The position numbers and the translations under genes were made by a program. From positions 124,001-188,000 of the forward strand of contig JAEYSV010000016.1 in the NCBI GenBank assembly GCA_023434365.1: a stretch of DNA of 64,000 nt. The letters run 5' to 3'. The notes beneath the pieces are model-generated. The model was not told the origin of the DNA. It ran no database searches and was given only the letters and a program-made list of their open reading frames with translations. The DNA comes from Bacillota bacterium (lineage in GTDB: Bacteria; Bacillota; Clostridia; Lachnospirales; Lachnospiraceae). Every line of letters starts with the position of its first letter. Position 1 is the stretch's first letter. Below, one piece after another: positions 43,814-53,200 of the stretch.

Positions 43814-43848
43814 CAAAAAAAACCCTCAGAAACCTAAGTCTCTGAGGG
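43814..43848 (-). terminator. Terminator of the str operon after tuf
   Basis: CCCTCAGA and TCTGAGGG (eight bases, perfect) enclose a ten-base loop, with nine consecutive Ts following on the minus strand. Located about 31 bases after the tuf stop. Confidence 0.93.
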
Positions 43849-43879
43849 CATTTATTAACGTATCAATACAGTTTACTAA

Positions 43880-45073
43880 TTATTCAACAATTGTAGCAAC
43901 ACGGCCTGAACCTACTGTACGTCCACCTTCACGAATAGCGAAAGATAAACCTTGTTCCATAGCGATTGGGTGAATTAACTCGATAGTCATTTCTACGTTA
44001 TCGCCAGGCATACACATTTCAGTACCTGCTGGTAAGTTAGTTACACCAGTAACGTCAGTTGTTCTGAAGTAGAACTGTGGTCTGTAGTTGTTAAAGAATG
44101 GAGTATGACGTCCACCTTCGTCTTTAGTCAATACATAAACCTGAGCAGTGAATTTTTTGTGGCATTTGATACTACCTGGTTTAACAAGAACCTGTCCTCT
44201 TTCGATGTCAGTTCTTTGAACACCACGAAGTAATGCACCAATGTTATCACCAGCTTGAGCTTCATCAAGAAGTTTACGGAACATTTCGATACCAGTTACA
44301 ACTACTTTACGTGAATCTTCTTTGATACCAACGATTTCAACTTCTTCAGATACATGAAGAACACCACGTTCAACACGACCAGTAGCTACAGTACCACGAC
44401 CAGTAATGGAGAATACGTCTTCGATTGGCATTAAGAAAGGTTGATCAGTTGCACGTTTTGGATCTGGAACCCACTCATCAACTGCTTCAATAAGTTCAAG
44501 AATTTTATCTCCCCATTCACAAGAAGGATCTTCAAGAGCTTTAAGAGCGGAACCTTTGATAACTGGAGTATCATCTCCAGGGAAATTGTACTCAGATAAT
44601 AAATCTCTAACTTCCATTTCAACTAACTCAAGAAGTTCTTCATCATCTACCATATCACATTTGTTCATAAATACAACGATATAAGGAACACCTACCTGAC
44701 GGGAAAGTAAGATGTGCTCTTTAGTCTGAGCCATAACACCGTCAGTAGCAGCTACTACAAGAATAGCGCCGTCCATCTGAGCAGCACCAGTGATCATGTT
44801 CTTAACGTAGTCAGCATGTCCTGGGCAGTCAACGTGTGCGTAGTGTCTTTTGTTTGATTCATACTCAACGTGAGAAGTAGAGATAGTGATACCTCTTTCT
44901 CTTTCTTCTGGAGCTTTATCAATCTTATCGAAAGCAACAGCTTCACCAGTTCCTAATCTTGCATTAAGAGTTTTAGTAATAGCAGCTGTTAAAGTTGTTT
45001 TACCATGGTCAACGTGACCGATTGTACCAATATTACAATGTGGTTTGTTTCTCTCAAACTTAGCTTTAGCCAT
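43880..45073 (-). CDS. tuf: Elongation factor Tu
   Basis: EF-Tu carries aminoacyl-tRNA to the ribosome. The 397-residue protein has G1 GHVDHGKTTLTAAI, G3 VDCPGHADYVKNM, G4 FMNKCDMVDD and the C-terminal beta barrels (GDNVEMTIELIHPIAMEQGL). A strong AAGGAGG precedes it. It follows fusA but, unlike many str operons, has a separate promoter in a 242-base gap. I see only one tuf copy in the window. Confidence 0.98.
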   Translation of the reverse strand: MAKAKFERNKPHCNIGTIGHVDHGKTTLTAAITKTLNARLGTGEAVAFDKIDKAPEERERGITISTSHVEYESNKRHYAHVDCPGHADYVKNMITGAAQMDGAILVVAATDGVMAQTKEHILLSRQVGVPYIVVFMNKCDMVDDEELLELVEMEVRDLLSEYNFPGDDTPVIKGSALKALEDPSCEWGDKILELIEAVDEWVPDPKRATDQPFLMPIEDVFSITGRGTVATGRVERGVLHVSEEVEIVGIKEDSRKVVVTGIEMFRKLLDEAQAGDNIGALLRGVQRTDIERGQVLVKPGSIKCHKKFTAQVYVLTKDEGGRHTPFFNNYRPQFYFRTTDVTGVTNLPAGTEMCMPGDNVEMTIELIHPIAMEQGLSFAIREGGRTVGSGRVATIVE

Positions 45074-45196
45074 TTTAAATCGTCCTCCTTAAATTAACCC
45101 TATAGGGCTTACTACTTTTTATTGTCCAATAGTGTTGGATATTCCATTCTATTGCGGGCAAAACCCCTTATACAGGAGTATTGCCGTATATTCCTA

Positions 45197-45225
45197 ATTA
45201 TATTTCATATTAGAATAATTTTCAA
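45197..45225 (-). promoter_or_regulatory. Internal promoter of tuf
   Basis: TTGAAA, 17 bases and a perfect TATAAT on the minus strand, inside the fusA-tuf gap. The leader of about 115 nt contains small dyads: TCCAA/TTGGA, and CCCTATAGGG close to the ribosome binding site. Confidence 0.75.
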
Positions 45226-45315
45226 GCATAAATTCAAAATAACATCGGTTCGATACTACATGAAATATGCGAAAATACAATGTTTTGACAAGATTCGCAT
45301 CTGTGCTGTTGACAA

Positions 45316-47433
45316 TTATTTGCCTTTTGCAGCAAGTACTTTTTCCTGTACTGATTTTGGAACTGGTTCATAGTGATCAAAGAACATAGAGTAGTTACCA
45401 CGACCTTGTGTTTTGGAACGTAAGTCTGTGGAGTAACCAAACATATCGCTAAGTGGTACAAAGCCTCTAACCATCTTACCACCGCCTACGTCTTCCATAC
45501 CTTCAATACGACCACGACGTGAGTTGATATCACCAATAACATCACCCATATACTCTTCAGGCATAGATACTTCTACTTTCATGATAGGCTCAAGAAGTAC
45601 TGCACCACCTTTTTGCATCGCTTCTTTAAATGCCATAGAACCAGCAATTTTAAAGGCCATTTCAGAGGAGTCAACTTCATGGTAAGAACCATCGTAAACA
45701 GTAGCTTTTACACCAAGTACAGGGAATCCACCAAGGATACCTGCTTTAGAAGCTTCTTCGATACCCTGACCAACTGCTGGGATGTATTCTTTTGGAATGG
45801 CACCACCAACAACGGCAGATTCGAATTTGAATAATTCTTCAGCATTCGCATCCATAGGCTCGAATTTAACTTTACAGTGTCCATACTGACCACGACCACC
45901 AGACTGTTTTGCATATTTAGAATCAATATCAACCGCTTTTGTAAATGTTTCTTTGTATGCTACCTGAGGAGCACCAACATTTGCTTCTACTTTAAATTCA
46001 CGTAGTAAACGGTCAACAATAATTTCAAGGTGAAGTTCACCCATACCAGCAATAATAGTCTGACCAGTTTCCTGATCTGTGTGAGCACGGAAAGTAGGAT
46101 CTTCTTCTGCAAGTTTTGCAAGAGCTTCACCCATTTTACCCTGACCTGCTTTTGTTTTAGGCTCAATAGCTAATTCAATAACTGGCTCTGGGAATTCCAT
46201 AGACTCAAGAATAACTGGATGTTGTTCATCACAGATTGTATCACCAGTAGTTGTAAATTTGAAACCAACTGCCGCTGCGATATCTCCTGAGTAAACTTTA
46301 TCAAGTTCCTGTCTCTTGTTAGCATGCATCTGAAGGATACGTCCAACACGCTCTTTCTTACCTTTTGTAGCATTTAATATATAAGAACCACTATTTACTG
46401 AACCAGAGTAAACACGGAAGAATGCAAGCTTACCAACGAATGGATCAGCCATAATTTTAAATGCTAACGCTGCGAAAGGCTCTTCATCGGAAGAATGTCT
46501 TTCTACTTCATTACCGTCCATATCAACACCTTTAATAGATGCAATATCAGTTGGAGCTGGCATATATTCTAGAATAGCATCAAGAAGTTTTTGAACACCT
46601 TTGTTTCTGTACGCCGAACCACAGCATACTGGGATTGCTGTACAATCACAAGTAGCTTTTCTAAGTGCTGCTTTTAGTTGCTCATTAGTAGGTTCTTCAC
46701 CTTCTAGAAATGCCATCATTAATTCATCGTCTAATTCGCTGATTTTTTCAACTAATTCTGCACGATATAATTCTGCATCATCTTTTAAATCTTCAGGGAT
46801 AGCAGTAATAGAAACATCTTCACCTTTATCATCGTTATAGATATAAGCTTGCATTTCCATTAAATCGACAATCCCCTGGAATTCATCTTCTTTTCCAATA
46901 GGTAATTGAAGTATAATTGCATTCTTACCTAATCTCTTTTTAATCTGTTCTACAGCATTATAGAAATCTGCACCTAAGATATCCATCTTATTGATGAATG
47001 CCATACGAGGTACATTGTATGTGTCTGCCTGACGCCATACATTTTCAGACTGAGGCTCTACTCCACCTTTTGCACAGAATACACCAACAGCACCATCAAG
47101 TACACGTAGGGAACGTTCAACTTCTACAGTGAAGTCAACGTGTCCTGGAGTATCGATGATGTTGATACGATGTTCTTTAGCGCCTGGGATAACCTGGTTC
47201 TCCTTACGCGGAGTCCAGTGGCAAGTGGTAGCCGCAGAAGTGATGGTAATACCTCTTTCTTGTTCCTGCTCCATCCAGTCCATGGTAGCAGTACCTTCAT
47301 GAGTATCACCTATTTTATAGTTTACACCAGTATAGAAAAGGATACGCTCAGTTAATGTAGTTTTACCTGCATCAATATGAGCCATAATTCCAATATTTCT
47401 GGTTAACTCTAACGGATATTCTCTTCCAGCCAA
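45316..47433 (-). CDS. fusA: Elongation factor G
   Basis: EF-G drives ribosomal translocation. The 705-residue protein has G1 AHIDAGKTTLTERILFYTG, G3 DTPGHVDFTVEVERSLRV, G4 FINKMDILG and the domain IV loop YAKQSGGRGQYGHCKVKFEP. The start codon is TTG (product MAGREYPLELTRN), eight bases behind AAGGAGGA. No ATG or GTG in the frame fits better. Fusidic-acid and other drug-site changes cannot be judged by eye. Between rpsG and tuf. Confidence 0.97.
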   Translation of the reverse strand: MAGREYPLELTRNIGIMAHIDAGKTTLTERILFYTGVNYKIGDTHEGTATMDWMEQEQERGITITSAATTCHWTPRKENQVIPGAKEHRINIIDTPGHVDFTVEVERSLRVLDGAVGVFCAKGGVEPQSENVWRQADTYNVPRMAFINKMDILGADFYNAVEQIKKRLGKNAIILQLPIGKEDEFQGIVDLMEMQAYIYNDDKGEDVSITAIPEDLKDDAELYRAELVEKISELDDELMMAFLEGEEPTNEQLKAALRKATCDCTAIPVCCGSAYRNKGVQKLLDAILEYMPAPTDIASIKGVDMDGNEVERHSSDEEPFAALAFKIMADPFVGKLAFFRVYSGSVNSGSYILNATKGKKERVGRILQMHANKRQELDKVYSGDIAAAVGFKFTTTGDTICDEQHPVILESMEFPEPVIELAIEPKTKAGQGKMGEALAKLAEEDPTFRAHTDQETGQTIIAGMGELHLEIIVDRLLREFKVEANVGAPQVAYKETFTKAVDIDSKYAKQSGGRGQYGHCKVKFEPMDANAEELFKFESAVVGGAIPKEYIPAVGQGIEEASKAGILGGFPVLGVKATVYDGSYHEVDSSEMAFKIAGSMAFKEAMQKGGAVLLEPIMKVEVSMPEEYMGDVIGDINSRRGRIEGMEDVGGGKMVRGFVPLSDMFGYSTDLRSKTQGRGNYSMFFDHYEPVPKSVQEKVLAAKGK

Positions 47434-47459
47434 GGATAATTCCTCCTTATTTTAGTGTA

Positions 47460-47486
47460 GGTAATTCACCCATAGGATGAATTACC
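47460..47486 (-). other. Hairpin upstream of fusA
   Basis: GGTAATTCA and TGAATTACC are perfect nine-base complements around a nine-base loop, about 15 bases ahead of the fusA ribosome binding site. It may modulate EF-G translation or mark a processing site. No T run follows, so it is not an intrinsic terminator. Confidence 0.5.
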
Positions 47487-47578
47487 ATGATTAGTGCATT
47501 ACTTTAGTTTTTATCAACTACTGCACATTCAAAAACAAATCAAATATCGCTAACTAAGCTGCCAATAGGCAGTTAATT

Positions 47579-48049
47579 CTACCATCTGTAGTGTGCGAAT
47601 GCTTTGTTTGCTTCTGCCATTTTGTGCATATCTTCTTTTTTCTTAACTGCTGCTCCAGTATTGTTAGATGCGTCAAGAAGTTCATTAGCTAATCTTTCTT
47701 CCATTGTCTTTTCTCCTCTTTTACGGGAGTAAAGAGCAATCCAACGAAGAGCTAATGCCTGACGTCTGTCAGGTCTAACCTCGATTGGTACCTGGTATGT
47801 TGCTCCACCGATACGTCTTGCTTTTACTTCTAAAACTGGCATGATATTATTCATAGCTTCTTCGAAAACTTCGATAGCTTCTTTTCCAGCCTTACTAGCT
47901 ACTTTTTCAAAAGCGCCGTATACGATTTTTTGTGCAACTCCTCTTTTACCGTCTAACATAATGTTGTTGATCAATTTTGTCACAACCTTGTTATTATAAA
48001 CTGGATCTGCTAAAACATCTCTTTTTTGAATATGACCTTTACGTGGCAC
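47579..48049 (-). CDS. rpsG: 30S ribosomal protein S7
   Basis: S7 initiates assembly of the small-subunit head and contacts mRNA. The 156-residue protein contains VLADPVYNNKVVTKLINNIM, GGATYQVPIEVRPDRRQALA and the final HKMAEANKAFAHYRW. The start codon is GTG behind AAGGAGGG. In Escherichia coli S7 autoregulates by binding the gap before its own gene. Here that gap holds a perfect small hairpin. Confidence 0.97.
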   Translation of the reverse strand: MPRKGHIQKRDVLADPVYNNKVVTKLINNIMLDGKRGVAQKIVYGAFEKVASKAGKEAIEVFEEAMNNIMPVLEVKARRIGGATYQVPIEVRPDRRQALALRWIALYSRKRGEKTMEERLANELLDASNNTGAAVKKKEDMHKMAEANKAFAHYRW

Positions 48050-48075
48050 GTTGCTTCCCTCCTTATAAGAATACT

Positions 48076-48095
48076 AATCATAGCTTTCTATGATT
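48076..48095 (-). promoter_or_regulatory. Perfect hairpin before rpsG
   Basis: AATCATAG and CTATGATT enclose a CTTT loop (AAAG in the transcript) about ten bases ahead of the rpsG ribosome binding site. Position parallels the S7 translational operator of other bacteria, but the fold itself is simple. Its role is inference. Confidence 0.45.
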
Positions 48096-48216
48096 TAAGA
48101 TTCTCAGGTACTCACAAAATTTAGTTGTGTTCGCGCCTGATTTATATCTAAACCTGCAACCCACAGGAAAAATTAAACCGGCACTCTAACTTAAATTAGT
48201 GTTACAGAATCAATAG

Positions 48217-48639
48217 TTACTTTTTAGCGTCCTTTGGTCTCTTAGCACCATATTTGGAACGCGCTTGTCTTCTCTTCGCTACACCAGCTGTATCAAGTGT
48301 ACCTCTGATGATATGGTAACGAGTACCTGGTAAGTCTTTAACACGACCACCTCTGATAAGAACAACACTATGTTCTTGTAAGTTATGTCCTTCACCTGGG
48401 ATATAACTTGTTACTTCGATACCATTAGATAGACGAACTCTGGCAATCTTTCTAAGCGCTGAGTTTGGTTTTTTAGGAGTCGCAGTACGTACAGCTGTAC
48501 ATACACCTCTCTTTTGTGGTGCGGATGCATCAGTAGATCTTTTCTTTAAAGAGTTGAATCCTTCCTGAAGCGCTGGAGAAGTAGATTTCTTCTCGATTGT
48601 CTTTCTACCTTTTCTTACTAATTGGTTAAAAGTTGGCAT
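48217..48639 (-). CDS. rpsL: 30S ribosomal protein S12
   Basis: S12 monitors codon-anticodon pairing at the decoding centre. The 140-residue sequence has CTAVRTATPKKPNSALRKIA with the Lys targeted in streptomycin resistance unchanged, and IRGGRVKDLPGTRYHIIRG. First gene of the str operon, with its own promoter about 120 bases upstream. The ybxF/L7Ae-like gene often found between rpoC and rpsL is missing. Confidence 0.97.
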   Translation of the reverse strand: MPTFNQLVRKGRKTIEKKSTSPALQEGFNSLKKRSTDASAPQKRGVCTAVRTATPKKPNSALRKIARVRLSNGIEVTSYIPGEGHNLQEHSVVLIRGGRVKDLPGTRYHIIRGTLDTAGVAKRRQARSKYGAKRPKDAKK

Positions 48640-48739
48640 TTAATTTTTCACCTCCTGGTATTTTCTGTGGTTGCTGTAATTATTCAGCTTTCTATGTCTT
48701 AATGACACAAATAGTAGCGCATAAAATACGCGCTTGATT

Positions 48740-48768
48740 ATTTTACGACGAATGTTTTGATTTGTCAA
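48740..48768 (-). promoter_or_regulatory. str operon promoter
   Basis: TTGACA, 17 bases and TAAAAT on the minus strand, ahead of rpsL. It gives a leader of about 95 nt. The rest of the gap to the divergent fibronectin-type gene is AT-rich and holds that gene's promoter. Confidence 0.8.
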
Positions 48769-48899
48769 GCGAAACATGTAAATTCTTAAGTCTAAGCCTC
48801 CATTCCAATAGATAACTTAGTTTTGATAACTATTATAGTATTTCCTGTTTTTATATAACTATACAATGTAAATTTAAACCTATTCTTACCAAATTTTCA

Positions 48900-48928
48900 T
48901 TGACATTATGTGGAAATATGTTTATATT
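48900..48928 (+). promoter_or_regulatory. Promoter of the fibronectin-type gene
   Basis: TTGACA, 17 bases and TATATT on the plus strand, about 40 bases ahead of the start codon and its GGGAGG ribosome binding site. Independent of the divergent str promoter 132 bases away. Confidence 0.78.
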
Positions 48929-48969
48929 TTTTAGTATGCTATATGTTAAATAATAAGGGAGGATTTTTC

Positions 48970-50205
48970 ATGAACACTACAAACAAATTTACAAAGAAAC
49001 TCTGCTTTACTTCTTTAGTAGTATTAGTAACCTTTTTTACCATTTTACTAACTAGTCAAAAAGCATCTGCTGCACAGGCTCCTGCGAAAGTAACCGGCCT
49101 TACTCAAACGGGTGCTTCTTCTAGCCGAATCGATGTAAAGTGGAATGAAGTAGCAGGTACCGACATTGTTTATGATGTTGTTATTAGTAAAGACGGTGTT
49201 AATTTTACCCAAGATGACTTACAACGATCATATTCCAATGATTGTTCAATTTACGAAGTTACATCAGGCGCTACATATTATGTCCGTGTAAGAGCCTATG
49301 AATACTCATATGGTGTTGAACCGGTATATAGTGAATGGTCTGATACACTTCAAGTTGTGACAACACCTGATACTCCTAAGAATCTAGTTCAAACTACTGC
49401 TACGACTAGTACGATTTCACTTAAATGGGATGCCGTTGCGGGTGCTACAAAATATGAGATTTACCAATATGTCTCCTATGATAAAAAAGTATTAAAAGGA
49501 ACATCAAGAACAAACTCTTATAAAGTCAGTAAACTTAAATCAGGAAAAGAATATAATTTCTATGTTGTTGCTGTCAAAACATCTCCAACATTTTCAGCAA
49601 AAAGCTATAATTCTAATACGCTTTATTATACAAAAACTCTTCCTGGTAAGTTAACAGGGCTTAAATTAGATACTTATTATTCTAGTATACAGTCAGCATA
49701 CTTTAAATGGAATAAGATTGATAATGCAGATAAGTATGAAATTATAATTTATTCACTGAAAAATAAAAAAATATATAGCACGACTACAACTTCTTACTCC
49801 CATTATATAAGTAATAAGGTAAAAAACAATTCTTTTTACAAAGTTAAAGCACGAGCTATGATTAAGGTAAACGGTAAATACCTCAAAGGTGAATGGTCTA
49901 GTATTAACTATATTTCAGGAGAGCCAAAAAATCAAAAGTTAGCAAATACAAAAAGTGGGCTAAAAGTTAGCTGGAGTAAGATGTCAGGTGCTACTAGCTA
50001 TACTGTTTATATTTCAACCAAACAAAATTCTGGCTACAAAAAATTTAAAACAGTTACAGGAACCAGCACAACAGTTACCAAATATGGAACTAAAAAGTTA
50101 AAGAAAAACACCACTTATTATGTATATGTTGTTGCTAATAGGAAAGTTGGTAAAACAACCTACAAAAGCACTAATATTTACTGCTATTACTTAAAAAGAC
50201 GTTAG
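48970..50205 (+). CDS. Secreted fibronectin type III repeat protein
   Basis: A 411-residue exported protein. The signal peptide (VVLVTFFTILLTSQKASAAQ) ends in an ASA-A site. Four fibronectin type III-like modules follow (with KVTGLTQTGASSSRIDVKWN, KNLVQTTATTSTISLKWDAV, GKLTGLKLDTY and KSGLKVSWSKMSGATSYTVY), spaced by about 95 residues. The last modules are Lys/Tyr/Thr-rich. No catalytic domain or anchor is seen, so it may be a free adhesion or wall-binding protein. It sits on the opposite strand between rpoC and rpsL. Start chosen by ribosome binding site. Confidence 0.85.
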   Translation: MNTTNKFTKKLCFTSLVVLVTFFTILLTSQKASAAQAPAKVTGLTQTGASSSRIDVKWNEVAGTDIVYDVVISKDGVNFTQDDLQRSYSNDCSIYEVTSGATYYVRVRAYEYSYGVEPVYSEWSDTLQVVTTPDTPKNLVQTTATTSTISLKWDAVAGATKYEIYQYVSYDKKVLKGTSRTNSYKVSKLKSGKEYNFYVVAVKTSPTFSAKSYNSNTLYYTKTLPGKLTGLKLDTYYSSIQSAYFKWNKIDNADKYEIIIYSLKNKKIYSTTTTSYSHYISNKVKNNSFYKVKARAMIKVNGKYLKGEWSSINYISGEPKNQKLANTKSGLKVSWSKMSGATSYTVYISTKQNSGYKKFKTVTGTSTTVTKYGTKKLKKNTTYYVYVVANRKVGKTTYKSTNIYCYYLKRR

Positions 50206-50228
50206 TTAAAAAACAGAGATAAAAAAAT

Positions 50229-50270
50229 AAACCGCTGTAGTAAAGATTAACTTCTTTACTACAGCGGTTT
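50229..50270. terminator. Shared terminator of the fibronectin-type gene and rpoC
   Basis: A 17-base perfect stem (AAACCGCTGTAGTAAAG and complement) around an eight-base loop with A and T runs on either side. It terminates the plus-strand gene and also rpoC, whose stop codon is only three bases away. Confidence 0.93.
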
Positions 50271-50273
50271 TTA

Positions 50274-53200
50274 TTACTCTTCGTCTAAGTCATTTAATGC
50301 ATCGATTTCAGCCATATCAAACTCATCCACATCAATATCTTCCATCTCATCAGTAAAGTCCATTCCTTTAAATAATGAACCATCATCTTCAATAGAATCA
50401 TATTCGTCAACTTCATCTACGGAAACCGTATCTTCCATACGCATATTAATATCTGTGTCAAGTTTTACATTACGGTATCTCTTCATACCTGTTCCGGCAG
50501 GAATCAATTTACCAATAATAACGTTTTCTTTCAGACCAATCAATGGATCAACTTTACCTTTAATTGCCGCTTCCGTAAGAACCTTAGTAGTTTCCTGGAA
50601 AGAAGCTGCTGATAAGAAGGAGTTTGTTGCAAGAGAAGCTTTTGTAATACCAAGCATAATTGGCTTTCCATCAGCTGGCTCTAGGCCCTCTTCGATTAAT
50701 TTATCGTTTTTCTCTTCATACTCAAGAATATCAGCCATTGTTCCTGGTAAATAGTCGCTATCTCCATTATTCTCAACTTTTACTTTCTTAAGCATCTGAC
50801 GTACGATAACTTCAATGTGCTTATCATTGATTTCTACACCCTGAAGACGATATACACGTTGAACTTCCTGAATCATATAATCTTGCACAGCACGAACCCC
50901 TTTAATTTTAAGGATATCATGTGGATTTACACTACCTTCAGTAAGCTCATCACCCGCTTCAATTAACTGTCCTTCGCCAACCTTAATACGTGAACCATAT
51001 GGGATCAGATACGCTTTTTCTTCGCCAGTTTCTATATTGCGGACAATTACTTCACGTTTCTTTTTGGTGTCAGAAATTTGAACAATTCCACCAAACTCCG
51101 CAATAATAGCAAGACCTTTAGGTTTTCTTGCTTCAAATAACTCTTCAACACGAGGAAGACCCTGTGTGATGTCATCACCGGCAACACCACCAGTATGGAA
51201 AGTACGCATTGTAAGCTGTGTACCTGGCTCTCCGATTGATTGCGCTGCAATGATACCAACAGCTTCACCAACCTGAACTGCTTCTGCAGTTGCCATGTTA
51301 GCACCATAACATTTTGCACACACACCAATGTGAGACTTACAAGTAAGAATCGTACGAATCTTGACTTTAGCTTCGAAACCAGCATCTTGAATTGCTTTTG
51401 TCTGTACGATTCGGGAAGCTCGTTTTGGAGTAATCATATGATTCGCTTTAACGATTAGTTCTCCATTATCATCATAAATTGATTCACAAGCATATCTGCC
51501 AGTGATACGTTCTTCCAGACCCTCAATGACTTCATTACCATCCGTAAATGCTTTTATCCACATTCCCGGAATTTCTTTTCCTTCCTGGCAATCTACTTCA
51601 CGGATAATTAAATCCTGAGAAACGTCTACCAGACGACGAGTTAAGTAACCAGAGTCAGCGGTACGTAATGCTGTATCAGAAAGACCTTTTCTTGCACTAT
51701 GTGCAGAAATAAAGTACTCAAGTACATCAAGACCTTCACGGAAGTTAGATTTAATTGGAAGTTCAATTGTCTTACCAGTTGTATCTGCCATCAGACCACG
51801 CATACCCGCAAGCTGTTTAATCTGTTTATCAGAACCACGGGCACCTGAATGTGCCATCATATAAATATTATTATATCTATCCAAACCACCTAGAAGCGCT
51901 TGTGTAATCTTGTCATCCGCGTCCTTCCAGATGTTAATTACTTCTTTGTATCTTTCATCTTCGGTAATGAGACCACGACGGAAGTTTCTCGAAATCGTCT
52001 CTACCTGTGCTTCTGCAGCTTTTAAGATACCTTTTTTCTCTTCCGGCACTGTCATATCAGAAATTGATACAGTCATGGCTGCTCTAGTTGAGAATTTGTA
52101 TCCAAGACCTTTAATATGGTCAAGTGTTTCTGCAGTTTTTGTTGCACCATGTGTGTTAATAATCTTCTCGAGGATTTGCTTACACTGTTTCTTTGCACAT
52201 AGGAAATCAACCTCATAAAGCAACTCATTTTCAGGGTTAGAACGATCTACAAAACCAAGATCCTGAGGAATAACTTCATTGAAAATAATACGACCAACTG
52301 TACACTCTACAAATCTCGTTTCACCATTTGAATTCATACGACGCACTTTGATTCTTGCATGCAAGCTTACTGCATTGTTTTCGTAGGCTAAAATGGCTTC
52401 ATGTGTATTTTTAAATACATGGCCTTCACCTAATGCACCCGGTCTTTCCTGTGTCAGATAATATATACCCAAAACCATATCCTGAGAAGGCACTGCTACC
52501 GGACCACCATCAGAAGGTTTTAACAGGTTGTTCGGAGATAGTAATAAGAAACGACACTCTGCTTGTGCTTCCACGGATAATGGAAGATGAACTGCCATCT
52601 GGTCTCCATCGAAGTCCGCATTAAATGCAGTACATACCAGCGGATGTAATTTGATTGCTTTACCTTCAACTAAGGTTGGCTCAAATGCCTGAATACCAAG
52701 TCTATGAAGAGTAGGCGCACGGTTTAACATAACAGGATGTTCTTTAATTACCTCTTCTAATACATCCCAAACTTCTGACTGAAGTCTTTCCACCATCTTC
52801 TTAGCAGATTTTATATTGTGTGCAGTTCCTTTTGCTACCAATTCTTTCATAACAAATGGTTTAAATAACTCAATTGCCATTTCTTTAGGAAGACCACACT
52901 GATATAATTTTAATTCAGGTCCTACTACGATAACCGAACGGCCAGAGTAGTCAACACGCTTACCAAGTAAGTTCTGACGGAAACGTCCTTGCTTACCTTT
53001 CAGCATATCAGAAAGAGATTTTAAAGCACGATTACCAGGTCCTGTTACTGGACGACCTCTACGGCCATTATCTATTAAAGCATCTACTGCCTCCTGTAAC
53101 ATTCTCTTTTCGTTACGAACAATAATATCTGGAGCTCCTAATTCTAATAATCTTTTTAAACGATTATTGCGGTTAATGATACGTCGATATAAATCATTCA

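Noticed and set aside
11782..43848. Genomic island or prophage
   Set aside because: No integrase, transposase, phage gene, tRNA border or direct repeat was seen. The genes look like ordinary chromosomal metabolism.
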